Notes: generated by a model not told the origin, from the sequence alone. DNA of 64,000 nucleotides from Palsa-504 sp963744005 (GCA_963744005.1 CAVURU010000003.1:2108001-2172000), one strand, 5' to 3'. Numbered from the stretch's first letter, positions 8,006-16,103 are shown. Program-made: numbers and translations.

Positions 8006-9372
8006 GTCCGGTATTCCGCCACGGCAGCCTCCGGCTGTACCTGCTGCGGCTCCTCGACGAGGAACCACGACACGGCTATGAGGTCATCCGGCTGCTGCGT
8101 GACCGGTTCATGGGCGTGTATTCGCCTTCCCCCGGGACGATCTATCCCCGGCTGGCCCGGCTGGAAGAAGAAGGCCTGGTCACCCACGACGAGCTCGAGG
8201 GACGCAAGGTCTACCGGATCACCGAGGCGGGCCGCGAGGAACTGCGCAGCCGCAGCGACGAGCTGGACGAGCTGGAAGAGGAACTGTCCGCCTCGGTCAG
8301 CGACATCGTCCGTGAGGTCAGGGAAGACGTCAGGCAGACCGTGCGCAGCCTGCGCGAGGAGCTGACCTGGGCGGCTCGCGAATCCCGCCGGACGACAAAG
8401 GACATGAGCGTCGAGGCTCGCACGCAGGCGCGGCAGGCCCGGGACGAGGCGCGGGATCAGGCCAAGCTGGCGCGGGACGAGGCCTTCGAGCAGGCCCGCC
8501 AGGCACGCGACCAGGCGCTGGAGCACGCCCGGCAGGTCCGCGACGACGCGAAGGAACAGGCCCGCCAGGCGCGGGACGAAGCCAAGCAGCAGGCGCGACA
8601 GGCCCGCGAGGGGCACGAGAACCCATGGGAGCAGGCGACCGACGAGCCCGGCGCGGATGCGGCAGCCGACGGGAGCGGGACGGCCGCGGGAATCGGTCGC
8701 GCCGGAGGGACCGGTAGCGCCGCGGGCGCTGGGAATGCGGCGGGCGCTGGGAATGCGGCGGACGCTGACGACCCGGGAGACCGAGGCGCGCTGGGGCAGG
8801 ATGCGTCGCGGCGGGTGCGCGAGCATGCGCGCTGGCTGCGGGAGGAAGCGCAGCGGATCCGCGAGGGATCGCCGGACCCGGGCGAGGCCGGTCCGGGCGG
8901 TGCAGGTCCCGGCGAGGCGGCCCCGGGAGGGTTCGGCGACCGGATCGGCGAGGAAGCGGGCGCCCGGTTCACCGCCGAGCAGGACTGGGACAGCGCGAGC
9001 TGGCCCGGCGGCCCCGGCTGGACGGAGTGGCCCGGCCGGCGCGGCTGGGACGACTGGGCCCGGATGCGCGGGCGCCGCGGCTGGACCGGATCGCTGGACT
9101 TCGGGACCCTCAAGGACCTGGAGCGGGTGGCCGTCCAGTTCACCTCCGACCTGCGGAAGCTGGCCATGCAGTCGACCGCCGCAGGTGAGAACGCCATCAC
9201 CGACCTGCGCACGATCCTGGAAGACGCGCTGGATCGGGTCAAGACGGAGATCTTCGGCGGCGCGGCCGACAAGCCCGGAGAGCACGACAGCGCCGGGCCG
9301 GACGAGCCCGCGGCACCCGCGCCGGGTTCCGGCAGCGGGACCACGGACTCCCCCGCCGGAGGCGGCGCCTGA
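8002..9372 (+). CDS. PadR-family transcriptional regulator with an 11-residue-repeat coiled stalk
   Basis: 456 residues from a TTG start overlapping the previous stop. Residues 5-85 are a PadR winged helix (LRLYLLRLLDEEPRHGYEVI, SPGTIYPRLARLEEEGLV). Residues about 85-130 form a charged helix. Residues about 142-203 contain six near-perfect 11-residue repeats of the type QARQARDEARD, which should form a long right-handed coiled rod. A Gly/Ala-rich disordered stretch follows (about 210-330), then a Trp/Gly-rich segment and a conserved-looking C-terminal helix (LKDLERVAVQFTSDLRKL). Ordinary PadR proteins are 110-190 residues, so this one is unusually large. It probably represses its own operon through the dyad upstream of the DUF4097 gene. 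Confidence 0.85.
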   Translation: MSPVFRHGSLRLYLLRLLDEEPRHGYEVIRLLRDRFMGVYSPSPGTIYPRLARLEEEGLVTHDELEGRKVYRITEAGREELRSRSDELDELEEELSASVSDIVREVREDVRQTVRSLREELTWAARESRRTTKDMSVEARTQARQARDEARDQAKLARDEAFEQARQARDQALEHARQVRDDAKEQARQARDEAKQQARQAREGHENPWEQATDEPGADAAADGSGTAAGIGRAGGTGSAAGAGNAAGAGNAADADDPGDRGALGQDASRRVREHARWLREEAQRIREGSPDPGEAGPGGAGPGEAAPGGFGDRIGEEAGARFTAEQDWDSASWPGGPGWTEWPGRRGWDDWARMRGRRGWTGSLDFGTLKDLERVAVQFTSDLRKLAMQSTAAGENAITDLRTILEDALDRVKTEIFGGAADKPGEHDSAGPDEPAAPAPGSGSGTTDSPAGGGA

Positions 9373-9385
9373 TCTGAGGCCCGGG

Positions 9386-10357
9386 CTAGGCCTGGAAGAC
9401 GATCTTCCCGAACAGGTCACCCGAGATCATGGCCGCGAAGCCGTCACGGGCCTGAGCCAGCGGCAGGACCTGGTCGATGACCGGGCGGACGCCGGTCTGC
9501 TCGCAGAACCGGGCCACCCGGGCCAGCTCGCCGACCGTGCCCATGGTGGAACCGGTGACCGACAGCTGGGTGAAGAAGATCCTGGTCAGCTCGGCGGGCG
9601 GCGCCTCGCCGCTGGTCGCTCCGCAGATGACGATCCGGCCGCCGGGGCGCAGCGAGCGCACCGAGTGCGACCAGGTGGCCTGGCCGACGCTCTCCATGAC
9701 CACATCGACCCGTTCCGGCAGCCGGGCCCCGGTCTCGAAGACCTGGTCGGCACCGAGCTTGAGGGCCCGTTCGCGCTTGGCCTCGCTGCGGCTGGCGGCC
9801 CAGATCCGGTAGCCGGCCGCGCGGCCCAGCAGGATCAGCGCGGTGGCCACTCCGCCGCCCGCGCCCTGCACCAGCACGGTCGAGCCGGGCTGCACCCCGG
9901 ACTTCTCGAACAGCATCCGGTAGGCGGTCAGGTAGGCGGTCGGCAGGCACGCTGCTTCCTCAAAGGACAGCGCGGCAGGCTTGGGCACCAGGTTCCGCCG
10001 GGGCACCGCGACCAGCTCGGCCAGGGTGCCGTCGTGCCGCTCGGACAGCAGCGACCGGCGCGGGTCGAGGGTCTCATCCCCGTCGCCGGCGTCCGGGTTG
10101 CCGAGCACCGCGTGCACGATGACCTCGTTGCCGTCCGGGTCCAGGCCGGCCGCATCGCAGCCGAGCACGATGGGGAGCCGGTCGGCGGAGATGCCCACTC
10201 CGCGCAGCGTCCACACGTCGTGGTGGTTCAGTGCGGCCGCCTTGACCTGCACCATCACCCAATCGTTGGGCGGCGATGGGTCGGGGCGCTGGCCAAGCTC
10301 GAGGCCAGATAGCGGGTCTTCGGCGTCGATACGCGCAGCAGTCACGGCGAACACCAC
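9386..10357 (-). CDS. Zinc-independent quinone oxidoreductase-like alcohol dehydrogenase (MDR superfamily)
   Basis: 323 residues. The N-terminal GroES-like fold shows VQVKAAALNHHDVWTLRG and LGCDAAG, and the Rossmann domain carries VLVQGAGGGVATALILLGRAAG for NAD(P)H binding. The usual structural zinc cysteines are absent, placing it with quinone oxidoreductase/enoyl reductase-like MDR enzymes. It likely reduces a quinone, enone or aldehyde with NADPH in the cytoplasm. It converges on the PadR gene with only 13 bases between the stops and is divergent from the CGNR gene. The substrate is not predictable. Confidence 0.88.
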   Translation of the reverse strand: MVFAVTAARIDAEDPLSGLELGQRPDPSPPNDWVMVQVKAAALNHHDVWTLRGVGISADRLPIVLGCDAAGLDPDGNEVIVHAVLGNPDAGDGDETLDPRRSLLSERHDGTLAELVAVPRRNLVPKPAALSFEEAACLPTAYLTAYRMLFEKSGVQPGSTVLVQGAGGGVATALILLGRAAGYRIWAASRSEAKRERALKLGADQVFETGARLPERVDVVMESVGQATWSHSVRSLRPGGRIVICGATSGEAPPAELTRIFFTQLSVTGSTMGTVGELARVARFCEQTGVRPVIDQVLPLAQARDGFAAMISGDLFGKIVFQA

Positions 10358-10454
10358 AACACCCTATCGAGACTGGCCGCCCGCGGGCAGCCCCGGTAAC
10401 AAAGGGTCACCGAGGGGTCGCCCGGCGGCACGGAGTGTGGTGTAATAGTCAGTA

Positions 10455-11078
10455 GTGGCATCAGGCCATTACAAGTTGATCTTCCCGCAGCCAGGGGCGT
10501 CAGTGGATCTCAACTCTTACGCCGAGCTCGCGGTGCGGCTGGTGAACACCGAAGGCGGCGGAGGCGAAGACGGCGACCGTCTGACCAGCGTCGACGGACT
10601 GCGCACGCTGGTCGCCGACCGCGAGCACCTCAGTGCCGGGACCCGCAACGATCTCGAGTCGCTGCGCGGGCTGCGTGGAGAGTTCCGGGCCTTCTTCGCC
10701 GCCTGCGCGGCGGGCGACGGCGCGGATGCGGCGGCGCGGCTCAACGCCCTGCTCATCCAGCATCCGGTCCATCCACAGCTTTCCGGGCACGACGGCCAGA
10801 CCTGGCACGTGCACTACACCGAGAGCGGATCGGTGGCCGACAAGTACGCGGCCGGGGCGGCGATGGGACTGGCCGTCCGGCTGACCGACCTGGGCATCGA
10901 GCGGTTCGGCGTGTGCCAGGCGGCCGGCTGCCAGGGCGTGTTCATCGACAGCAGCACGAGCAACACCCGGAGATACTGCTCCGAGCGCTGCATGAACCGG
11001 GCTAACGTCTCCGCGTTCCGGGCCCGCAAGCGCAGTGACGACGAGCCGGGCGCGCGGGCGCCGGAAGCGGCCTGCTAG
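10455..11078 (+). CDS. CGNR zinc-finger protein (ABATE domain regulator)
   Basis: 207 residues. An N-terminal ABATE-type domain (DLNSYAELAVRLVNT through the middle) is followed by a C-terminal zinc finger with CQAAGC and CSERCMNR, the last being the CGNR-type box with Met for Gly. Such proteins are presumed DNA-binding regulators. The start could be GTG 10455 (MASGHYKLIFPQPG) or GTG 10503, where the best-conserved part begins. The TAG stop (11076-11078) is formed at the exact left edge of a 20-copy 14-base repeat array, so loss of this stop would add a repetitive tail. Confidence 0.85.
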   Translation: MASGHYKLIFPQPGASVDLNSYAELAVRLVNTEGGGGEDGDRLTSVDGLRTLVADREHLSAGTRNDLESLRGLRGEFRAFFAACAAGDGADAAARLNALLIQHPVHPQLSGHDGQTWHVHYTESGSVADKYAAGAAMGLAVRLTDLGIERFGVCQAAGCQGVFIDSSTSNTRRYCSERCMNRANVSAFRARKRSDDEPGARAPEAAC

Positions 11079-11356
11079 CACGGGCGGTCCAGCACGGGCG
11101 GTCCAGCACGGGCGGTCCAGCACGGGCGGTCCAGCACGGGCGGTCCAGCACGGGCGGTCCAGCACGGGCGGTCCAGCACGGGCGGTCCAGCACGGGCGGT
11201 CCAGCACGGGCGGTCCAGCACGGGCGGTCCAGCACGGGCGGTCCAGCACGGGCGGTCCAGCACGGGCGGTCCAGCACGGGCGGTCCAGCACGGGCGGTCC
11301 AGCACGGGCGGTCCAGCACGGGCGGTCCAGCACGGGCGGTCCAGCACGGGCGGTCT
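11077..11356. repeat. Perfect 14-bp tandem repeat array, 20 copies
   Basis: The unit AGCACGGGCGGTCC is repeated 20 times without spacers; 19 copies are identical and the last ends in T instead of C. It fills the whole space between two convergent genes. CTAG occurs at each edge (11075-11078 and 11355-11358) where internal units have CCAG, and these two CTAGs supply the stop codons of the CGNR gene and of sodX. Because 14 is not a multiple of 3, every frame on a strand reads the same 14-residue cycle, and all six frames are open. Confidence 0.97.
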
Positions 11357-11675
11357 AGCGCGGCGGGCCGCCCGGGCGGTGACGCCAGTACCGGCCCAGG
11401 ACGCGGCCCTCGACGAGAGCATCGGGTACCGGCCCGAATCGCCGGCTGTCCACGGCCCCGGCCCCGGGGTTGTCCGAGGCGAGCCACCAGCCGCCGTCGG
11501 TCCGGTGGCCGGCCCGCTTGACGATGAGCATGTCCGGACGCCCCGGATGGCGGGCGAGCACGATCTGGCCTGAGCGGATCCGGCGGGTGCGCCGCACCAG
11601 GAGCCAGTCGCCGGGACGCAGCGCAGGCTCCATGGAACGTTCGGCGACGGTGACGCGGATGAGCGGCCAGCGCAC
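11355..11675 (-). CDS. sodX: Nickel-type superoxide dismutase maturation protease (S26 signal-peptidase family)
   Basis: 106 residues with the Ser-Lys dyad of S26 peptidases: Ser14 in ERSMEPALRPGDWLLV and Lys53 in MLIVKRAG. There is no membrane anchor, as in cytoplasmic SodX, which removes the leader of pro-NiSOD to expose the N-terminal His that binds nickel. It is divergent from sodN, which starts 77 bases away. The TAG stop lies in the last unit of the 14-bp array. The family role is established; the assignment rests on the active-site motifs and the sodN neighbour. Confidence 0.93.
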   Translation of the reverse strand: MRWPLIRVTVAERSMEPALRPGDWLLVRRTRRIRSGQIVLARHPGRPDMLIVKRAGHRTDGGWWLASDNPGAGAVDSRRFGPVPDALVEGRVLGRYWRHRPGGPPR

Positions 11676-11752
11676 GCATCCCTCCGAGTGTCAAGGTCAT
11701 GCGCAGGGGTAGTGTCGGACCTGCAACGTACCAAGCCGGAGAAAGGGAATCG

Positions 11753-12160
11753 ATGAGGCTGCTCACCCGCCTGCTCGAGCCGAAGGCCACCGCGTACGCC
11801 CACTGCGACCTGCCCTGCGGGGTCTATGACCCGGCTCAGGCCAGGATCGAGGCGGAATCGGTCAAGGCCATTGAAGAGAAGTACCAGCAGAACACGGACC
11901 CCGAGTTCCGGGCCCGGGCGCTGATCATCAAGGAGCAGCGCTCCGAGCTGGTCAAGCACCACCTGTGGGTGCTGTGGACGGACTACTTCAAGCCGCCGCA
12001 CTTCGAGAAGTACCCGCAGCTGCACACGCTGTTCAACGAGGCCACCAAGCTGGCCGGCGCGAGCGGCACCAAGGGCAGCTCGGACCCGTCGACCGGGGAC
12101 CAGCTGCTGGCCAAGATCGAGGAGATCAGCAAGATCTTCTGGGAGACCAAGCAGGCCTGA
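11753..12160 (+). CDS. sodN: Superoxide dismutase [Ni]
   Basis: 135-residue precursor. A 16-residue leader (MRLLTRLLEPKATAYA) precedes the nickel hook HCDLPCGVYDPAQARIEAES, where His17, Cys18 and Cys22 (mature 1, 2 and 6) bind Ni. Cleavage after Ala16 by SodX is expected. The rest is the helical bundle of NiSOD (SELVKHHLWVLWTDYFKPPHFEKYPQLH). The enzyme disproportionates superoxide in the cytoplasm. ATG 11753 has GGAGAAAGGG just upstream; in-frame start codons further upstream lack the family leader. A terminator hairpin follows at 12184. Confidence 0.97.
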   Translation: MRLLTRLLEPKATAYAHCDLPCGVYDPAQARIEAESVKAIEEKYQQNTDPEFRARALIIKEQRSELVKHHLWVLWTDYFKPPHFEKYPQLHTLFNEATKLAGASGTKGSSDPSTGDQLLAKIEEISKIFWETKQA

Positions 12161-12183
12161 CCGCTGCGTGTTTCTCCCGACTA

Positions 12184-12215
12184 ACGAGACCCGGGGCTGC
12201 GGCCTCGGGTCTCGT
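12184..12215 (+). terminator. Intrinsic terminator-like hairpin after sodN
   Basis: ACGAGACCCG (12184-12193) pairs with CGGGTCTCGT (12206-12215), a 10-bp perfect stem around a 12-base GC-rich loop that can pair further. It starts 23 bases after the sodN stop. No T-tract follows, as usual for high-GC actinomycetes. Confidence 0.65.
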
Positions 12216-12346
12216 CGCGTCTGGGCGAGATCTGGATCACGGAGGGTGATAGGCCAAGGACGGCGCGCCGGTTTTCGGGCTACGGGCCGGGAGCGGTAAG
12301 TTGCAGGGAAGGGGCGGCTCAGCGATAACCCCTCCGGAGGAGAGAC

Positions 12347-12814
12347 GTGACCGAAGACACCGCCGCGGCGACACACTATGGACCTGTGCCGGGCCAGCGC
12401 GAGCGGGGCACGGCGCGGGCTGATCTCGAGATCGATGATCACGTGAGCATCTGCCTGCCCGCCGAGGGCGCATACCTCTCCGTGCTCCGGACGGCGACCG
12501 CGGGCCTGGCGGCCAGGCTGGATTTCAACCTCGACGAGATCGAGGACCTGCGCATCGCGGTCGACGAGGCGTGCGCGATGCTGCTGCCCCAGGCCATCCC
12601 GGGGACCAACCTGGAGTGCGCCTTCGACCTGGGCGCCGAGGAAATGGCCATCACCGTCTCGGTGACGGCCGCCGATCCGGTCATCCCGGCCGAGGACACG
12701 TTCTCCTGGACCGTGCTGTCCGCGCTGGCCGGGACCGTCGACTCCCAGCTCGGGCCGGACGAGACGGTGTCGATCGTGTTGCGCAAGCGCCGGGAAACGC
12801 AGAGGTCCGGGTGA
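12347..12814 (+). CDS. Anti-sigma factor, RsbW/UsfX-like ATP-binding kinase fold
   Basis: 155 residues from GTG 12347 with GGAGGAGAG upstream. The GHKL-type fold is recognisable: DFNLDEIEDLRIAVDEACAMLL is the N-box helix carrying the conserved Asn/Asp-Glu residues, and a late strand ends VSIVLRKRR. It is adjacent to, and overlaps by four bases (GTGA), a SigB/SigF-type sigma gene, so it should be its cognate anti-sigma factor, releasing sigma through an anti-anti-sigma partner switch. The glycine-rich lid motifs are weak, so kinase activity is uncertain. No anti-anti-sigma gene lies in this window. Confidence 0.85.
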   Translation: MTEDTAAATHYGPVPGQRERGTARADLEIDDHVSICLPAEGAYLSVLRTATAGLAARLDFNLDEIEDLRIAVDEACAMLLPQAIPGTNLECAFDLGAEEMAITVSVTAADPVIPAEDTFSWTVLSALAGTVDSQLGPDETVSIVLRKRRETQRSG

Positions 12815-13680
12815 GCGGCGAGTACGAGGTCCAGGTGACCGAGGAAATCGACGTGGTCCAGGCCGAGGCGGCCCAGGCAGAATCGACGCGGACCGAGACG
12901 GCGGTGCGGGTCGAGCACTCCTCGCCAGACCGGGCCCGGGCCCGCGAGCTGTTCCGGCGGCTGGCCGAGCTGCCGCTGGATGACCCGGAGCGGGCCAGGC
13001 TCAGGGGTTACCTGGTCGAGCTGCACCTGCCGCTGGTGGAGTACCTGGCCCGGCGGTTCCGCAACCGCGGCGAGTGGCTGGATGACCTGACCCAGGTGGC
13101 GACGATCGGCCTGATCAAGTCGATCGACCGGTTCGACCTGGAGCGGGGGGTGGAGTTCTCCACCTACGCCACGCCGACCATCGTGGGCGAGATCAAGCGG
13201 CACTTCCGGGACAAGGGCTGGGCGGTGCGGGTGCCGCGCCGGCTGCAGGAGCTGAAGCTCCTGCTGACCAAGGCCATCGGCGAGCTGGCCCAGCGTGAGG
13301 GCCGGGCACCGACGGTCAGCGAGCTGGCCGCGCACCTGCAGATGAGCGAGGAAGACGTCCTGGAGGGGCTGGAGTCGGCCAACGCCTACTCGACGGTCTC
13401 GCTGGACGCCCCGGACTCCGGTGACGAGGACGCCCCGGCGGTGTCGGACTCGCTGGGCATGGTCGACGAGGCGCTCGAGGGCGTCGAATACCGGGAATCG
13501 CTCAAGCCGCTGCTGGAGCAGCTGCCGCCGCGGGAGAAGAAGATCCTGCTGCTGCGGTTCTTCGGCAACATGACCCAGTCGCAGATCGCCGCCGAGCTGG
13601 GCATCTCCCAGATGCACGTGTCGCGGCTGCTGGCCCGCACGCTGACGCAGCTGCGCGAGGGCCTGACCAAGGAAGACTGA
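12811..13680 (+). CDS. RNA polymerase sigma factor, SigB/SigF/SigG family
   Basis: 289 residues. GTG 12811 overlaps the anti-sigma stop. Region 2 is seen as LRGYLVELHLPLVEYLARRFRNRGEWLDDLTQVATIGLIKSIDRF with STYATPTIVGEIKRHFRDKGW, region 3 as RVPRRLQELK onward, and region 4 as LPPREKKILLLRFFGNMTQSQIAAELGISQMHVSRLL. This places it in group 3 stress/development sigma factors (SigB/F/H of streptomycetes, SigF of mycobacteria). Activity should be controlled by the co-encoded anti-sigma factor. The N-terminal 40 residues are acidic and poorly conserved. Confidence 0.93.
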   Translation: MSGEYEVQVTEEIDVVQAEAAQAESTRTETAVRVEHSSPDRARARELFRRLAELPLDDPERARLRGYLVELHLPLVEYLARRFRNRGEWLDDLTQVATIGLIKSIDRFDLERGVEFSTYATPTIVGEIKRHFRDKGWAVRVPRRLQELKLLLTKAIGELAQREGRAPTVSELAAHLQMSEEDVLEGLESANAYSTVSLDAPDSGDEDAPAVSDSLGMVDEALEGVEYRESLKPLLEQLPPREKKILLLRFFGNMTQSQIAAELGISQMHVSRLLARTLTQLREGLTKED

Positions 13681-13683
13681 GAC

Positions 13684-13702
13684 GGCCGGGGTGCCCTCGG
13701 CC
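13684..13702. terminator. Bidirectional hairpin between convergent genes
   Basis: GGCCGGGG and CCTCGGCC form an 8-bp stem with one G-U pair around the loop TGC, filling the 27-base gap between the sigma factor stop and the membrane protein stop. Confidence 0.5.
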
Positions 13703-13707
13703 GGCGG

Positions 13708-14403
13708 CTAGTCCAGCTGCCGGTTGAGGGCCTTCAGGCTGGCTGGGGTGAACAGGCCAACCAGGCAGGCGGCGGCCAGGGCCAGGGCGGGCACGCCCCA
13801 TGCGGGCCGGTGGCCGTCCAGCAGCGCGATCCCCGCGGCGATGGCGACCAGCTGGGTCAAGGCGGCCGGGACGCGGGTCCAGGGCTGGGCCCGGGACAGG
13901 CCCACGGCGAGGGCGACGCCGAAGGCAGTCACGACGAACAGGAACACGGTGAGCGCGATCCCGTTCGTCGGCGTGTAGGAGCGCCCGTCCAGGGTCGAGA
14001 CGGCGGCGAACACGCCGGCCACGGCCACGCCCACGGCCTCGATCCCCTGGGCCGCGGCGGCGACCTGCAGCGCCTTCGGCGCCCGGGCGGCCTGCGAGGC
14101 AGGCTCGGGGACGGGTGCGGCCGGTGTGGCCGGTACGGCTGAGGTGACCGAGGTGGCCGAGGTGGCCGGGGAGGCGGTAGCTGTGGCGGCGGGCTGCGCG
14201 GCGCGCTTGGCCCGGGCAGACTGCTGAGCGGGCTGGCCTTGGTTGGCGCTCTGGGGCTGCTTGGCGCTCTGGGGCTGCTTAGCGCCCTGGGCTTTCTGGG
14301 TGGGCTGGGGCTGAGCGGCGCGCTTGGCCTGGGCGGCGCGCTTGGCTTGCGCCGCTCCCTTGGGCCGGGTCGTCCGGTTGGCTCGCGCTGCCATGTCTAA
14401 CAT
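13708..14403 (-). CDS. Hypothetical four-helix membrane protein with a basic, low-complexity N-terminus
   Basis: 231 residues. Residues 1-75 are rich in Ala, Lys, Gln and Pro with repeated AAQAKRA and KQPQSA units. Residues 75-105 are Ala/Thr/Pro-rich. The C-terminal 120 residues hold four predicted membrane helices (for example GIEAVGVAVAGVFAAVS, GIALTVFLFVVTAFGVALAVGL, VPAALTQLVAIAAGIALL, VPALALAAACLVGLF). I do not recognise a named family. ATG 14403 has GAGG just upstream; ATG 14394 (MAARANRTTRP) is an alternative. It is convergent with the sigma factor gene. Confidence 0.75.
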   Translation of the reverse strand: MLDMAARANRTTRPKGAAQAKRAAQAKRAAQPQPTQKAQGAKQPQSAKQPQSANQGQPAQQSARAKRAAQPAATATASPATSATSVTSAVPATPAAPVPEPASQAARAPKALQVAAAAQGIEAVGVAVAGVFAAVSTLDGRSYTPTNGIALTVFLFVVTAFGVALAVGLSRAQPWTRVPAALTQLVAIAAGIALLDGHRPAWGVPALALAAACLVGLFTPASLKALNRQLD

Positions 14404-14464
14404 CCATCCTCGAGATCACGGGGCCGCACCGGCTTCCAGCTTAGGCGGAGGCTAGCCTGAGCGG

Positions 14465-15459
14465 GTGCGAGGCCTGCTCATCATCAACCCGCAGGCGACC
14501 AGCACGACGGGGGATTCCGCGGATCTGGTCATCCGCGAGCTCGGCGGCCTGGTCGACCTCGAGGTGGTGCACACCCGGTATCGCGGTCACGCGCGGGATC
14601 TGGCCGCGCAGGCCCGCGGCGAGCTCGTCATCGTGGTGGGCGGCGACGGCGCGGTCAACGAGGCGGTCAACGGGCTCATGGGCCAGCGACGCGGGCAGCC
14701 ATCCGGGGCGGCCGTGGCTGGGACGGCCGTGGCTGGGACGGCCGTGGCGGATGAGCCTGGGCCGGCGGGTCCGGGGATGAGCCGCCGCTGCTGGCCGTCA
14801 TCCCGGGGGGCGGGGCCAACGTGTTCGCGCGGGCGATGGGCCTGCCGCCCGACCCGGTGGCGGCCATCAGCCGGATCCGGGAGGTCATCGCCTCCGGCCG
14901 GTACCGGACCATCGGCCTGGGGCTGGCGGGCGAGCGGTACTTCACGTTCAGCGCCGGGCTCGGCCTGGACGCCGAGTCGGTGCACGAGGTCGAGCGGCTG
15001 CGCGCGGACGGGCACAAGGAGAGCCCCCGGCTGTTCGCGTGGGCGATCCTGCGGCGGTTCGCGGTCACCGACCGGCGCAAGCCCGCGCTGGCGCTGGAGC
15101 GTGACGGGCAGCCTCCGGTCCCGGGCCTGTTCATGATGGCCGTCACCAACCGCTCGCCGTGGACCTACGTCCGCAACCGGGCCATGCTGCCGGTGCCTGA
15201 CCCCGATTTCAGCTCCGGGCTGGACGTGCTGGGGCTGCGCAAGCTGCGGGCGACCACGATCGTCAGCGCCATGCTCCAGATGATGTACATCCGGAGGCGC
15301 TCGCCCCGCGGGCGGCATGTGCTGATCGTTACCGGGCTCGATTGCTTCACGGTTCGCTCGGCGCGGCCGGTCGCCTTCCAAGTGGACGGCGACTACCTAG
15401 GCGTGACCGAAGCAGTTACCTTTCAGTTCATCGCGCACGCGCTACGCGTCGTGGCCTGA
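14465..15459 (+). pseudogene. Diacylglycerol/lipid kinase (DAGK catalytic domain), frameshifted
   Basis: The first frame (GTG 14465) encodes LLIINPQATSTTG and the nucleotide-binding VIVVGGDGAVNEAVNGLMG. The second frame continues with AVIPGGGANVFARAMGLP, the invariant GG(T/G)xN motif of the DAGK/YegS family, and runs to 15459 with the normal C-terminal half (SAGLGLDAE, FQVDGDYLG). The frames meet near 14774, where a run of four G would need to be five. With one added base the gene has exactly 332 codons. The kinase phosphorylates diacylglycerol or a related lipid at the membrane. Three 15-base repeats (GCCGTGGCTGGGACG type) lie just before the break and lengthen a surface loop. A sequencing slip is more likely than a true null. 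Confidence 0.8.
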
Positions 15460-15848
15460 CCTGGAGCGTTGCCCACCAGGCGAGAAGAGTGGCGGCGCGA
15501 GCAAAATGTGATCGATCTGACAGTAATTTGCCCAGCCGAAAGGCTGCGCCCCCTTGCGCATGACAAGCGATGTTGAAAGGCTTTACGTGATGCCTGGCGC
15601 GGGGGCGCCACGCACGTGTCATCAGGCGAGATGAGCCTGTATCGGTTTGATGGCACCGCGTCGCCTTCGGATGGCGCGCTCGGGCCGAAAATGGCCCAAG
15701 CGGGTTTGCTTCGGCGTCAGACGGTTCTGGGAAACTTGAGCCGCCTTACAGAACTGAATAGCTCGTGAAACACTTCACAAGCTTGATATAAACGATGTGC
15801 CGACCGCTTCCGCTTGGTGGCCGGACCCGCCCTGAAGGAGTGGACATC
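15460..15848. other. Gene-free region upstream of whiB
   Basis: About 390 bases, AT-richer than its surroundings, without a supported gene. Its right part holds a CRP-like palindrome (15764-15779) and a TATAAA box (15787-15792) before whiB. Nothing recognisable was seen in the left 300 bases. Confidence 0.5.
15764..15779. promoter_or_regulatory. CRP-like site in the whiB promoter
   Basis: CGTGA-AACACT-TCACA matches the cAMP receptor protein consensus TGTGA-N6-TCACA at 9 of 10 arm positions. It is 70 bases before the whiB start codon. In M. tuberculosis the orthologous whiB1 promoter is known to be controlled by CRP (Rv3676), so a conserved control is plausible. A TATAAA box follows at 15787, which would put the site over the promoter. 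Confidence 0.55.
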
Positions 15849-16103
15849 ATGGACTGGCGTCACGAAGCCGCCTGCCGTGAGGTGGACCCCGAGCTGTTTT
15901 TCCCAATCGGGAACAGCGGTCCCGCGCTGCTCCAGATCGATGATGCTAAGCAGGTCTGCCGGCGCTGCACGGTGATGAACGAATGCCTGCGATGGGCGAT
16001 CGACAGCGGGCAGGACGCGGGCGTCTGGGGCGGGATGAGCGAAGACGAACGCCGCGCGCTCAAGCGCCGCACGATCCGGCTGCGGGCCCGCGCGCACGTC
16101 TGA
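15849..16103 (+). CDS. whiB1: WhiB-family iron-sulfur regulator (WhiB1/WblE type)
   Basis: 84 residues. ATG 15849 follows the ribosome-binding site AAGGAG (15835-15840). The four cluster ligands are Cys9, Cys37, Cys40 and Cys46 (C-x27-C-x2-C-x5-C), followed by the turn GVWGG and a basic tail KRRTIRLRARAHV for DNA binding. The short N-terminus (MDWRHEAACREVDPELFFP) is typical of WhiB1/WblE, an essential 4Fe-4S, nitric-oxide-sensitive regulator that works with the housekeeping sigma factor. The neighbouring PdtaS-like kinase matches the mycobacterial order Rv3219-Rv3220c. Confidence 0.95.
   Translation: MDWRHEAACREVDPELFFPIGNSGPALLQIDDAKQVCRRCTVMNECLRWAIDSGQDAGVWGGMSEDERRALKRRTIRLRARAHV

Noticed and set aside
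11077..11356. CRISPR array
   Set aside because: The units are contiguous 14-mers without spacers and no cas gene is near.
11035..11358. Repetitive protein read through the 14-bp array
   Set aside because: All six frames are open simply because the unit has no stop triplet in any phase; no start signal or family supports translation.
12271..12299. SigB/F-type promoter (GTTT ... GGTA) before the anti-sigma gene
   Set aside because: The spacer is about 20 bases instead of 14-16 and the -10 is GGTA rather than GGGTA; too weak to list.
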